NCBI GenBank assembly: GCA_964521625.1
Contig: CAZFSM010000011.1
Coordinates: 61,517-125,516 of the forward strand
Source of the DNA: UBA1444 sp964521625
Lineage (GTDB): Bacteria > Bacillota > Negativicutes > UBA1444
DNA length: 64,000 nt
Direction: 5' to 3'
The notes under the pieces are model-generated. The model was given only the letters and a program-made list of their open reading frames with translations, was not told where the DNA came from and made no database searches. Numbering within the stretch: position 1 is the stretch's first letter; each line of letters begins with the position of its first letter. Both the position numbers and the translations under genes were made by a program. Shown here piece by piece: positions 23,365-31,868 of the stretch.

Positions 23365-23919
23365 CTATTTCAGTAGCGGTAAAATCAGTTTAAATTCGGC
23401 CGCGTCAGCCCGTTCCACCCATTCGTAGATCGTCAGTTCGGTCGCGGTGACCACGCCGCCGGCCTGCCGGATCCGGTCCAATCCGATCCCCCGGTTTGCC
23501 GTCGTTCTGGAACCGACCGCATCGGCGACCACATGCACGTCATAGCCGCGTCGCAAGGCCTCCAGCGCCGTCTGGCAGACGCAGATGTGCGTTTCGATGC
23601 CGATCATCACTAGGGTTTTGGCGTCCAGCTTGGCCAACGCTTCGTCAAATCCCGGCGCACCGAAACAATTGAACGTTGTTTTCTCCAGATAAGAAAATTG
23701 CGGCAGCAACTCGGTAATCGCCGTGTGCGTCGGCCCCAGGCCTTTAGTGTACTGCTGGGTGAACAGCATCGGCACGTTTAGCGCCTGCGCCGCTTTCACC
23801 ATTTTCACCGAGCGGTCCAAGACCGATGTAAAGTCATGAATCGCCGGCAACAGTTTCTCCTGAATATCCACGACCACCAGCACGCAGCCTTCTTTCTTCA
23901 ATGGCGCATAGTTCGGCAA
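23365..23919 (-). CDS. Isochorismatase-family hydrolase
   Basis: 184 residues. Catalytic triad positions fit the family: Asp in 'VLVVVDIQEKLLPAI', Lys in 'EKTTFNCFGAPGFDEAL' and Cys in 'IGIETHICVCQTALEALRRG'. Members hydrolyse amides such as nicotinamide, N-carbamoyl compounds or ureas. In this cluster it could remove an amide nitrogen from the substrate, working with the M24 peptidase; that is inferred. It is flanked on both sides by strong hairpins, which may set its level apart from its neighbours. Confidence 0.85.
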   Translation of the reverse strand: MPNYAPLKKEGCVLVVVDIQEKLLPAIHDFTSVLDRSVKMVKAAQALNVPMLFTQQYTKGLGPTHTAITELLPQFSYLEKTTFNCFGAPGFDEALAKLDAKTLVMIGIETHICVCQTALEALRRGYDVHVVADAVGSRTTANRGIGLDRIRQAGGVVTATELTIYEWVERADAAEFKLILPLLK

Positions 23920-23940
23920 TCCTGACTCCCCCTTTTAATA

Positions 23941-23976
23941 AACGGCCCCTGTATGATTAGGCATACAGGGGCCGTT
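23941..23976. terminator. Strong hairpin between crotonase and isochorismatase genes
   Basis: 15-base arms AACGGCCCCTGTATG / CATACAGGGGCCGTT around ATTAGG. On the minus strand it is followed by TATTAAAAGG, so termination would be partial at best. It could attenuate or stabilise the P3 transcript. Confidence 0.5.
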
Positions 23977-23994
23977 ATTAGTTATGCCGACCGA

Positions 23995-24777
23995 TTACTT
24001 CCCGGGAAATACCGGTTTGCGTTTCTCAACGAAAGCGGTCATCCCTTCTTTTTTATCTTCGGTCGCGCAAGTTACGCCAAACAGGGAGGCTTCGAGTACC
24101 GAACCCGTTTCCATGTCCGTGTTCATGCCTGTGTTGATTGCAACTTTGCACATTTGCACCGCAAACTGGCCGCGTTGCATGATCCGGCCTGCCATCGCCT
24201 TGGCCGTCGGCAGCAGTTCTTCCGGGGTGGTGACTTTGTTGACCAGACCGATGCGCAACGCTTCTTGGGCATCAATCATGTCGCCGGTATAGGTCAGTTC
24301 CTTGGCTACGCCTTTGCCGACCAAGCGAGGCAGACGCTGCGTGCCGCAGAAGCCGGGGATGATTCCCAGGGTGACTTCCGGTTGGCCAAACTTGGCTTTG
24401 TCAGAGGCAATACGGATGTCACAGGACATCGCCAGTTCGCAGCCGCCGCCGAGGGCAAAACCGTTGATCGCGGCGATGACGGGTTGCGGCAGGTTCTCGA
24501 TCATGTTGAATACGGTCTGGCCGAGACGGCCCCATGCCTGTCCTTCGGCCGCCGTCATCGGCAACATTTCCTTGATGTCCGCACCGGCCACGAAGGACTT
24601 CTCGGCGCCCGTCAAAATGACGACCTTGATCGACGGGTCTTCTTTGATCGCAGTCAACAACTCGCACAGTTCATCCATGGTGTCCTTGTTCAACGCATTG
24701 AGCGCCGCTGGCCGGTTCATCGTCAGAATACCCAAGCCGTCCTGGTTTTCAAATAACAGGTTTTTGAATTCTTTCAT
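23995..24777 (-). CDS. crt: Enoyl-CoA hydratase (crotonase)
   Basis: 260 residues, family length. The oxyanion-hole segment 'KSFVAGADIKEM' and both catalytic glutamates are present: one in 'NGFALGGGCELAMSCD', the other in 'FGQPEVTLGIIPGFCGTQRL'. It hydrates 2-enoyl-CoA (crotonyl-CoA type) to the 3-hydroxyacyl-CoA. It sits 23 bp downstream of the 3-hydroxyacyl-CoA dehydrogenase gene, so the pair can convert crotonyl-CoA to acetoacetyl-CoA. No thiolase is in the window. Confidence 0.93.
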   Translation of the reverse strand: MKEFKNLLFENQDGLGILTMNRPAALNALNKDTMDELCELLTAIKEDPSIKVVILTGAEKSFVAGADIKEMLPMTAAEGQAWGRLGQTVFNMIENLPQPVIAAINGFALGGGCELAMSCDIRIASDKAKFGQPEVTLGIIPGFCGTQRLPRLVGKGVAKELTYTGDMIDAQEALRIGLVNKVTTPEELLPTAKAMAGRIMQRGQFAVQMCKVAINTGMNTDMETGSVLEASLFGVTCATEDKKEGMTAFVEKRKPVFPGK

Positions 24778-24800
24778 CGCTGTTTTCCGTCCTTTCGCCT

Positions 24801-25658
24801 CTATTTCGAGTAATCGTAGAAGCCGCGACCGGTTTTACGGCCAAGCCAGCCCGCTTCGACATACTTCCGCAGCAGCGGGCAGGGACGGTATTTGGGATCA
24901 CCGAAGCCCTCATAGAGAACTTCCATGACATACAGCATCGTGTCAAGACCGATCATATCAGACAACGCCAAGGGTCCCATCGGATGGCCGAAACCACTCT
25001 TGGCGACAGCGTCGATCTCTTCGGCAGTGGCAACCCCTTCAAACAAGGTCTGCATCGCTTCGTTCATCATCGGACACATGATCCGGTTGCCGACGAAGCC
25101 GGGGAAGTCCTTGACCATAACCGGGCTCTTACCAAGTTTCTTGGCCAGGTCATACACGACCTGGGCCGTTTCCGGAGCAGTCGCCAGACTGCTGACAACT
25201 TCGACCAGCGCCATCAGGGGAGCCGGGTTGAAGAAATGCATACCGCAAACCTTGGTCGGCCGTTTGGTCATGGCACCGATCGCCGTGACCGGCAATGAGG
25301 ATGTGTTGGAGGCCAGGATCGTGTGTTCCGGACACAGGGCATCTATTTTTTGGAAGATGTCTTTTTTGATCTTCATGTTTTCGACGACCGCTTCGACCAC
25401 TAGGTCAACCTTGCAAGATGCGGCATCCAGCTCGACGACGCCACAGAGGTTTTTGTACATGGCCTCTTTGGCTTCCGCCGTCAATTTGCCTTTTTCCACC
25501 ATTTTGCTGAGGTTCTTCTCAATGTTGGCCATCCCTTTGTCAACAAACTTTTGGTCGATGTCCTGCATGACGACTTCCAAACCACCCTGCAGCATAACCT
25601 GAGCAATCCCGTTGCCCATCTGACCCGCGCCGATTATTAGTACTCTTTTGATCTCCAT
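24801..25658 (-). CDS. hbd: 3-hydroxybutyryl-CoA dehydrogenase
   Basis: 285 residues from ATG 25658, with GGAGGCGG upstream; the longer open frame starts without a ribosome site. NAD-binding 'VLIIGAGQMGNGIAQVML' at residues 5-22. The catalytic His-Glu region is 'CGMHFFNPAPLMALVEVV' near 137. The C-terminal 'GFGHPMGPLALSDMIGLD' and 'GRGFYDYSK' are standard. It oxidises 3-hydroxyacyl-CoA with NAD(P)+. In the P3 operon between the FabD-like and crotonase genes. Confidence 0.94.
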   Translation of the reverse strand: MEIKRVLIIGAGQMGNGIAQVMLQGGLEVVMQDIDQKFVDKGMANIEKNLSKMVEKGKLTAEAKEAMYKNLCGVVELDAASCKVDLVVEAVVENMKIKKDIFQKIDALCPEHTILASNTSSLPVTAIGAMTKRPTKVCGMHFFNPAPLMALVEVVSSLATAPETAQVVYDLAKKLGKSPVMVKDFPGFVGNRIMCPMMNEAMQTLFEGVATAEEIDAVAKSGFGHPMGPLALSDMIGLDTMLYVMEVLYEGFGDPKYRPCPLLRKYVEAGWLGRKTGRGFYDYSK

Positions 25659-25745
25659 TTGTCTACCGCCTCCATTAATGTGATATTTGTCTCTTCTTAT
25701 AGATTTTGCGCCAATGTGGCTTTTTCCTGCCACCTTATCGCTCGC

Positions 25746-26699
25746 CTACGCTTTTCTTTCCATTTCGCGCAGGAACGTCTCCAAGGTTTCGACATTCTCG
25801 ACATTAAGGCAGCGTACATTGATTCCCCGTTGTTCCGCCGTTGCTTTGTTGAATGTCGTCAACAGATGCTTAGGACCGATCTCAATGAACGTGTCAACAC
25901 CGTCATCCAGCATTGTATTCACGGAGTCTTCCCACATTACTGCCTTGTAGACATGCTCGTTGAGCAATTGGCGAATGTCGTCAGTTTCGCTGAAGTATTT
26001 TGCCGTCACATTACTGACAACCCTCTTTTGCAGTTTGCCCATCCGTATCGTCCCTATCTGGTCATATAGCTGTTGGCCGGCGCTTTTGAGCAAGCTGGTG
26101 TGGAAAGGTCCGCTGACCTTGAGGAATGTCGTCTGCTCCGCACCTCGCTCCATCGCCAGGGCGGCCGCTTTTTCCACGGCGGCCGCGTACCCGGCGACAA
26201 TAATTTGTCGGGGACAATTGAAGTTGGAGCACTCGATCAGCCCCATATCTTTAGAGTCTTCAACGATTTGCTGCACCGCTTCCCGATCCAGCCCAGTAAT
26301 CCAGCACATTTTTCCCAATCCTTGGGGAACCGCGTTTTGCATGAATATGCCACGTTGTTTTACCAGTTTTACAGTATCTTCAAACTGGAATACGCCTGCA
26401 TAGACCAACGCCGCGTATTCACCCAGACTGAACCCGGCCGTCACGTTGGCGGAAAATCCATACTTCTCAACGACTTTCAGGATAGCAAGCGCAGTGGTAT
26501 GGATGGTCGGTTGAGAATTTTCCGTTTTAACCAATTCGGACTCCGGACCTTCGCGACAGAGACGGCGGATATCCATCCCCATCACTTCGTTGGCGCGGTC
26601 AAAAACCGCCGAAGCTTCGGGATAACGATCGGCCAGCTCCATTCCCATGCCGACATAGTGGGTTCCTTGTCCAGGAAATACAAACGCGATTTTACTCAT
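25746..26699 (-). CDS. FabD-like acyl (malonyl) transferase in a catabolic operon
   Basis: 317 residues. The family motifs are complete: 'FVFPGQGTHYVGMG' at 7-20, nucleophile S91 in 'GFSLGEYAAL', R116 and H200 in 'SGPFHTSLL'. FabD moves malonyl between CoA and acyl carrier protein; the usual nucleophile elbow GHSLG reads GFSLG here. No fatty-acid genes or acyl carrier protein are nearby. The gene is embedded between acyl-CoA dehydrogenase and 3-hydroxyacyl-CoA dehydrogenase genes. A second possibility is a role like the MdcH/MadF-type transacylases of malonate decarboxylase, which would fit the decarboxylase beta subunit in the P1 operon. Start has AGGTGAG. Confidence 0.82.
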   Translation of the reverse strand: MSKIAFVFPGQGTHYVGMGMELADRYPEASAVFDRANEVMGMDIRRLCREGPESELVKTENSQPTIHTTALAILKVVEKYGFSANVTAGFSLGEYAALVYAGVFQFEDTVKLVKQRGIFMQNAVPQGLGKMCWITGLDREAVQQIVEDSKDMGLIECSNFNCPRQIIVAGYAAAVEKAAALAMERGAEQTTFLKVSGPFHTSLLKSAGQQLYDQIGTIRMGKLQKRVVSNVTAKYFSETDDIRQLLNEHVYKAVMWEDSVNTMLDDGVDTFIEIGPKHLLTTFNKATAEQRGINVRCLNVENVETLETFLREMERKA

Positions 26700-26710
26700 A
26701 TTCTCACCTA

Positions 26711-27859
26711 TTACCGCAGAATCGAACCGGAAATAACCAGTTTCTGCACTTCATTAGTACCTTCGTAAATTTGCGTAATCTTGGCATCGCGCATCATCCG
26801 CTCGACCGGATGGTCGCGCAGGAATCCGTGACCGCCAAGGATCTGGACGGCTTCGGTCGTAACTTCCATTGCGGTGTCGGTGGCGAACATCTTGGCCATC
26901 GCCGCTTCTTTGGAGTACGGCAGTTTGTTGTCCTTCAGATACGCGGCATGCAGTGTCAGCCATTTGGCGGCTTCGATTTTGGTCGCCATTTCGGCCAGTT
27001 TGAATGCGATGACCTGTTGGTTGCAGATCGGTTGGCCAAATTGCACGCGCTCTTTGGAATATTTCAGAGCGTATTCATAAGCGCCCATCGCAATACCGAC
27101 GCCTTGGGCTGCAATGCCGATCCGGCCGCCGTCAAGCGTGGTCATGGCAATTTTGAAACCTTCGCCTATTTTGCCGAGCAAATTGGCTTTGGGAATCCGG
27201 CAGTTTTCAAAGAACAGGTTGCGCTGTACGGTAGCGCGAATGCCCATTTTTTCTTCCTGCTTGGTAAAGGTGAAACCTGGCGTGTCCTTCTCGACGATAA
27301 AGGCGCTGATGCCTTTGAGGCCTTTGCTCTTGTCAGTCATCGCAAACACGACATAGACTTCGGCCAGTCCGGCGTTGGTGCAGAAGCATTTTTCACCGTT
27401 CAGGACAAAGAAATCGCCATCTTCGGCGGCGGTTGTCAGTTGTGCGCCGGAGTCACTGCCTGCGCCGGGTTCGGTCAGGCCGAATGCACCGACCACTTTG
27501 CCCTGGGCCAGGGGAACCGAATATTTTCTGCGTTGCTCTTCGTTGCCATAGGCAAAGATCGGCCAACCGTTGAGCGAAATGTGAACGGAGTAGGCGCAGC
27601 CGGTCGAGGCGCAGACCTTGTTGATTTCAAACCCGGCCAGCACATAAGAGATCTGGTCGGCGCCGGCGCCGCCGTACTCGGTCGGATAAGGCAGTCCCAT
27701 CAAACCGAGCGGGGCGAATTTCTCCTTGAACATCTTGTAAATCGGAGTGAAATCTTCGCCTTTGTCCCATTCCTTGGCGTTGGGAGCGACTTCTTTGGCG
27801 ACGAGTTCTTTTACCAATTGCTGGATTTTTAATTGGTCTTCGGTTAATGCAAAATTCAT
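26711..27859 (-). CDS. Acyl-CoA dehydrogenase (butyryl-CoA dehydrogenase type)
   Basis: 382 residues. 'FGLTEPGAGSDSGA' (FAD and substrate loop) and 'QIYEGTNEVQKLVISG' with the catalytic Glu are intact. 'GGHGFLRDHPVERMMRDAKI' is standard. It resembles the paralogue at 14801, but the two differ in the N-terminal third and in the last residues. They may therefore act on different chain forms, or one on the glutaryl/crotonyl side. Electron partners (EtfAB) are not in the window. It follows the MFS gene after the 47-bp direct repeat and overlaps no neighbour. Confidence 0.92.
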   Translation of the reverse strand: MNFALTEDQLKIQQLVKELVAKEVAPNAKEWDKGEDFTPIYKMFKEKFAPLGLMGLPYPTEYGGAGADQISYVLAGFEINKVCASTGCAYSVHISLNGWPIFAYGNEEQRRKYSVPLAQGKVVGAFGLTEPGAGSDSGAQLTTAAEDGDFFVLNGEKCFCTNAGLAEVYVVFAMTDKSKGLKGISAFIVEKDTPGFTFTKQEEKMGIRATVQRNLFFENCRIPKANLLGKIGEGFKIAMTTLDGGRIGIAAQGVGIAMGAYEYALKYSKERVQFGQPICNQQVIAFKLAEMATKIEAAKWLTLHAAYLKDNKLPYSKEAAMAKMFATDTAMEVTTEAVQILGGHGFLRDHPVERMMRDAKITQIYEGTNEVQKLVISGSILR

Positions 27860-27889
27860 GGTACATTCAGCCTCTCTTTACATTTTTTT

Positions 27890-27990
27890 AGTTCTTAGTT
27901 TATTGCAGTATCCGGATACGCCAAACGTAAGGTTCCAATTTTCAGTTCTTAGGTTATTGCAGTATCCGGATACGCCAAACGTAAGGTTCC
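27890..27990. repeat. Two 47-bp direct repeats with period 54
   Basis: Copies at 27890-27936 and 27944-27990 differ at one base and are separated by AATTTTC. Each contains the palindrome TATCCGGATA. They fill the gap between the MFS gene stop (27993) and the acyl-CoA dehydrogenase gene. They could mark a duplication by slippage or two binding sites inside the P3 operon. Confidence 0.9.
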
Positions 27991-27992
27991 TA

Positions 27993-29333
27993 TCAGTCAG
28001 AAGACGCTTTTGCAGGAGCGACAAGAGTCGGCTTTGGCACAAAGGATTCTACCGTAAAGAACAAGCAGATCAACCCAACTACCATTCCACCGAAACAGAG
28101 CCAGAACGTTGATGCAAAGGCTTCAGCCGGATATTTGCCGGCAATTTTTCCGAACCCGTCGAGCATCTTGCCCATATACTGTTGATAAAAGGCACCGCCG
28201 ACGAAATAGAACAGGTTGAATACACCGATCGCCGTACCGACAACTTTACGCGGCAACCGCTCGGAAATATGAGCATAATTGGTGATGTAAACGCCGCCGA
28301 ACGCGCCCATCATGAAGCAAAACGCCGACATGGACGTCACGGACCAGCCGCCTGGATTCATCGCGATATACAGCCAACCCAGCATATAGACGACCGAGCC
28401 GATAATGACGACTTTTTTACGACTTTGCATAACCCGGTCCGAAATGATTCCCGATAATGGACAGCCGACCACCATGCCGACGGCCCACCAGGAAATAACA
28501 TTAGCCGCCACTTGTTTGGAGAAGCCAAGAATATCCATCATGTAGGGAACTGCCCACAGGCCCTGGAATCCCATCATTGGGCCATACACGACAAACGCAT
28601 ATATGGCAAGCCAGCGGAAATTCCAGTTGGTAACCGACATTTTCAACGCTTCTTTGAAACCGATCGCGTCATCCGCCGCCTGAGCCTCGGCCGAAACGAC
28701 GATTCCGTCGACTTCGTTCAGGCTGGGCAATCCCATATCCTGCGGCCGATTACGCACAAATACGTAGGTCAGCGCAGCCAGAGCCACCGAAGCAATCCCC
28801 AGGTAATAGAAGGCTTCCCGCCAGCCGGTCATGCCGACAAATGTTGCCAGAGGAGCTGCCGCGCCCAGCGCGCCAATGTTACCCACGGTCAACAGAATCC
28901 CGGTCAGGGTGGCAAATTCATAAGGACGGAACCATTGCGCCTGTATTTTCATGATCGGAATGTATACGACCGCAACACCAACTCCCATCATGACCCTGCC
29001 GACCAATGCCCATTCATACGTCTGGGCCATGCCGAACATAGCCGTACCGATACCGGCAACGATGAAGAAGATGGTTACCGCCCGGCGCGGCCCCATGAAG
29101 TCGGCCAAAATACCAGAAGGAATCTGCATCGCTGCATACGGATAAAAATAGGCAGCTGACAATAAACCCATGCTGGCTGCACTGATGCCAAAGGCTTTCA
29201 TCAATTCTGGCGCCACCACTGCTGGTGCCACGCGATCAAAATATACAAAAAAGTACACCAACCATAAGGTCCCCAACACAACCCACCGATAACTCAGCAC
29301 TTTTTTCCGTTGCTCTTCCGTAACCTTTACCAT
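27993..29333 (-). CDS. MFS transporter (anion:cation symporter type)
   Basis: 446 residues, 12 membrane helices. The cytoplasmic loop between helices 2 and 3 reads 'GILADFMGPRRAVTIFFIV', and helix 1 starts 'RWVVLGTLWLVYFFVYFDRV', as in the organic-acid and hexuronate permeases. It would bring the carboxylate substrate of the pathway into the cell. First gene after sigma-54 promoter P3, with an AGGAGGCT ribosome site and a leader of about 210 bases. Substrate unknown; the choice of a carboxylate follows from the CoA-transferases downstream. Confidence 0.87.
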   Translation of the reverse strand: MVKVTEEQRKKVLSYRWVVLGTLWLVYFFVYFDRVAPAVVAPELMKAFGISAASMGLLSAAYFYPYAAMQIPSGILADFMGPRRAVTIFFIVAGIGTAMFGMAQTYEWALVGRVMMGVGVAVVYIPIMKIQAQWFRPYEFATLTGILLTVGNIGALGAAAPLATFVGMTGWREAFYYLGIASVALAALTYVFVRNRPQDMGLPSLNEVDGIVVSAEAQAADDAIGFKEALKMSVTNWNFRWLAIYAFVVYGPMMGFQGLWAVPYMMDILGFSKQVAANVISWWAVGMVVGCPLSGIISDRVMQSRKKVVIIGSVVYMLGWLYIAMNPGGWSVTSMSAFCFMMGAFGGVYITNYAHISERLPRKVVGTAIGVFNLFYFVGGAFYQQYMGKMLDGFGKIAGKYPAEAFASTFWLCFGGMVVGLICLFFTVESFVPKPTLVAPAKASSD

Positions 29334-29558
29334 TACTCATAGCCTCCTCTTATTTTATATATGATGACTGCGCTCCAACGACTAGAACTTCCACTGTATT
29401 GACCCGCCGCCTGTCTGCGGGTTCGATATTCATACCCCTCCTCATTGTCTAGTTTTCGCCTGTTTTGCTGCCGATAAATCTCACTTGACTTGTTGGTTGC
29501 TGCACTCTGCGAACTGACCGGTTAAAGCTGCAAATAAATTCTCTGCATCTTAATTCCT

Positions 29559-29575
29559 CGCAACTTTCGTGCCAA
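29559..29575 (-). promoter_or_regulatory. Sigma-54 promoter P3
   Basis: Minus strand: TTGGCACG-AAAG-TTGCG. The GG and GC are invariant; only the last base (G for A/T) departs from consensus. It drives the MFS gene and probably the whole run down to the nitroreductase. A half site GGTGATGCA lies directly upstream of the -24 element. Full palindromes are 88, about 157 and 179 bp upstream. Confidence 0.87.
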
Positions 29576-29643
29576 CTATGCATCACCGTTGGTAAATCGG
29601 GCTATTTAGCTATTCCACTATTTTTGAATTAACAGAAAAAAGG

Positions 29644-29677
29644 CCGAATGACGATGCATTTACGCATCGTCATTCGG
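29644..29677. promoter_or_regulatory. Proximal activator palindrome of P3 inside a 14-bp-arm inverted repeat
   Basis: CCGAATGAC flanks GATGCA-TTTA-CGCATC on both sides in inverted order, giving 14-base perfect arms around ATTTAC. Same core and same nesting as at P1 and P2. Centre about 88 bp upstream of the -24 GG. Confidence 0.7.
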
Positions 29678-29723
29678 TGAAAAAAAGCTAAAACAGCTTA
29701 TTTTATAAGCTTTGCGGCCAAAT

Positions 29724-29759
29724 GATGCCTCGCATCAAGTCTCGATGCAACTACGCATC
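29724..29759. promoter_or_regulatory. Distal activator palindromes of P3
   Basis: GATGCA-ACTA-CGCATC at 29744-29759 fits GATGC-N6-GCATC and overlaps the last codons of the regulator gene. GATGC-CTC-GCATC (29724-29736) is a variant with a three-base spacer. The first is centred 91 bp from the proximal site, the same distance as at P1. Confidence 0.62.
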
Positions 29760-31868
29760 ATATCGGGTAATCTGGTACTGTTTCATTTTACGCACGATAG
29801 TGGACTGGTTCACTTCCAATACCCGCGCCACCTTGCGGGTTGAACCATGTTCGCCGAAGGCCCGTTCCAAAAGCAGCGCTTCCAGTTCTTCGACCGCCTG
29901 TTTATAGGGAACAACCCGGTTCAGCACAACCGCCTCCCCGCCATCAAGAATCAGTTCGTTTTTCGCCTGCATGGTCTCCGGCAAGTGGCATGGTTCGATA
30001 TATGGCTCGTTCACCAGCACAACCAGGCGTTCCACTAAATTTTCCATCTCTCGCACGTTGCCCGGCCAGTCGTAATTCATCAGACGCTCCACGGCTGCCG
30101 GGGTGAACCGTTTTTGCATCCCGTATTTCAGATTGACCTTGCGAAGCATCTCATGCAACAGCGGCGGAATATCTTCGCGTCGCTGGCGCAGCGGCGGGAT
30201 CTGAATCCCGAACACATTAAGCCTGTAATATAAATCATCACGAAATGCGCCAGCTTTTACCAAAGTCGGCAAATCTTTGTTCGTGGCGGCGATGACGCGT
30301 ACATCAACCGGAATCGGTTTTACACCGCCGACCCTGGTCAAAGTTTTCTCCTGCAATACTCGCAGCAATTTCACCTGAAGCCCCAGCGGTAACTCGCCGA
30401 TTTCATCGAGAAACAGAGTACCGGTGGAAGCCAGTTCAAACATGCCGGGCTTGCCGTCCCGTTTGGCGCCAGTAAAGGCGCCGCCGGCATAGCCGAACAG
30501 CTCTGACTCTAGCAGGTTTTCCGGAATCGCACCGCAGTTTATCTTGATAAACGGCTGATTCTTGCGCCGGCTGAGCGAATGAATCTTGTTGGTGATCACT
30601 TCTTTGCCGACGCCGGATTCGCCCATGATGAGCAACGTCGAATCAACGGTCGCGATTCGCGCCGCCATTTCCACGACCCGCTGCATCGCCGGGCTTTTCG
30701 CCACCAAATCTTCCATTTTCAGTTGCTGCAGGCGAATTTGTTCCAGCTCGGAAACATAGCGCTGGTTCAGTTCAACTGTTGCTTCCAGCTGCCGTTGCAG
30801 CTGTTCCAGATCGGACATGTCGCGGACATTCACAACAATCTGGACCAGTTCGCCGTTATCATCAAACATCGGCGTTCCGGTCGCCATTACCTGGTTGCCT
30901 TTGCGTGGCCCGGCCAGAATATTAACCAATAATGTGACGGTTTTTTTCTGTTCCAGGGCAGCAACGGCGGCTGATTTATCGTACCATTTGCTATCGACCA
31001 GATCGTGCGCGGTTTTTCCAATGATCTCTCCCCGCGGAAAGCCACAGATTTTTTCCCAGGCCGAATTCACACGTATTACTTTGCCTGTTTTGTCGGCAAT
31101 ATAAAAACCATCATATGAACTTTCAAATATCGCATCCAGTTCTTTGACCGCTGAGTTGGATGTTTGCAGTTGCGAACAAACGAAATCATATTCCGACAGA
31201 TCAAGAAACACGCTCATGGCACCGACGCATTCGCCCTCGTAGACCAGCGGCGTCCGGTTGGCCAAAATGCTCACGCCGTTGATCTGGGTCCGCACGCCGG
31301 TCATCGGCGTCATCTGGTTCAGTGCATCAAGCAGCCCCATGTTCGGGTCGAGTTCGGCGATATGCCGGCCAATCACTTCCGCCCTCTTGCGTCCCAGTAT
31401 CCGCTCAGCCGCCGGGTTGAATATCACAATTTTTCCTGCGCTGTCAATTGCCAGAATTGCGTTATGCGACGCTTCGAGAATTTTGCGTTCCATTTCGGCG
31501 ATTTGGCGGAAATAACGGCTGTTTTTTCGACCGATCAGTTTGGCCCGCATAAAGCCGATCAATTTCCCCGCCTCATCGACAAACGGCACGACATCATTAT
31601 AAATCGAGAGGTCGATCTGGTCCTGCCGCGTCGTCATCTGTTGCGCCTTCAACTTTGTCAGGTTTCCCGATATTTCGCCCTTGGCCTGCAAATTCTCTGC
31701 TTCAAACAGCAACGTTCTCACACAGATCATCCCCAGATACTTGCCGGCAGGGTCTTGTACCGGCAGCGAAAAATAAGGCACCTTACTGAATACGGCAATT
31801 GCCTCGTCGATTGATTGGGTTGAGGTCAAAACTGGTTCTTTGATCAAATCATCTTCGCAAAGAAACAT
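29751..31868 (-). CDS. Sigma-54-dependent activator: CBS pair, two PAS domains, AAA+, TyrR-like HTH
   Basis: 705 residues from ATG 31868 (AGGAGGCG upstream); the longer frame adds 15 unlikely residues. Order: two CBS-type repeats (about 5-115), PAS 1 (130-235, 'ILAIDSAGKIVIFNPAAERI'), PAS 2 (243-355, 'GFYIADKTGKVIRVNSAWEK') and a coiled linker. Then comes AAA+ (390-620) with Walker A 'GESGVGKE' and sigma-54 loop 'GAFTGA', and a C-terminal HTH (660-705, 'STRKVARVLEVNQSTIVRKM'). Activity is probably gated by a small ligand at the CBS or PAS domains. No receiver domain. It is the only such activator in the window and sits upstream of P3, so it is the best candidate to act at P1-P3. Its own promoter is not clear. 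Confidence 0.93.
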   Translation of the reverse strand: MFLCEDDLIKEPVLTSTQSIDEAIAVFSKVPYFSLPVQDPAGKYLGMICVRTLLFEAENLQAKGEISGNLTKLKAQQMTTRQDQIDLSIYNDVVPFVDEAGKLIGFMRAKLIGRKNSRYFRQIAEMERKILEASHNAILAIDSAGKIVIFNPAAERILGRKRAEVIGRHIAELDPNMGLLDALNQMTPMTGVRTQINGVSILANRTPLVYEGECVGAMSVFLDLSEYDFVCSQLQTSNSAVKELDAIFESSYDGFYIADKTGKVIRVNSAWEKICGFPRGEIIGKTAHDLVDSKWYDKSAAVAALEQKKTVTLLVNILAGPRKGNQVMATGTPMFDDNGELVQIVVNVRDMSDLEQLQRQLEATVELNQRYVSELEQIRLQQLKMEDLVAKSPAMQRVVEMAARIATVDSTLLIMGESGVGKEVITNKIHSLSRRKNQPFIKINCGAIPENLLESELFGYAGGAFTGAKRDGKPGMFELASTGTLFLDEIGELPLGLQVKLLRVLQEKTLTRVGGVKPIPVDVRVIAATNKDLPTLVKAGAFRDDLYYRLNVFGIQIPPLRQRREDIPPLLHEMLRKVNLKYGMQKRFTPAAVERLMNYDWPGNVREMENLVERLVVLVNEPYIEPCHLPETMQAKNELILDGGEAVVLNRVVPYKQAVEELEALLLERAFGEHGSTRKVARVLEVNQSTIVRKMKQYQITRYDA

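Noticed and set aside
27890..27990. Possible CRISPR array
   Set aside because: Only two repeats with a 7-bp gap, no spacer of normal length and no cas genes in the window.
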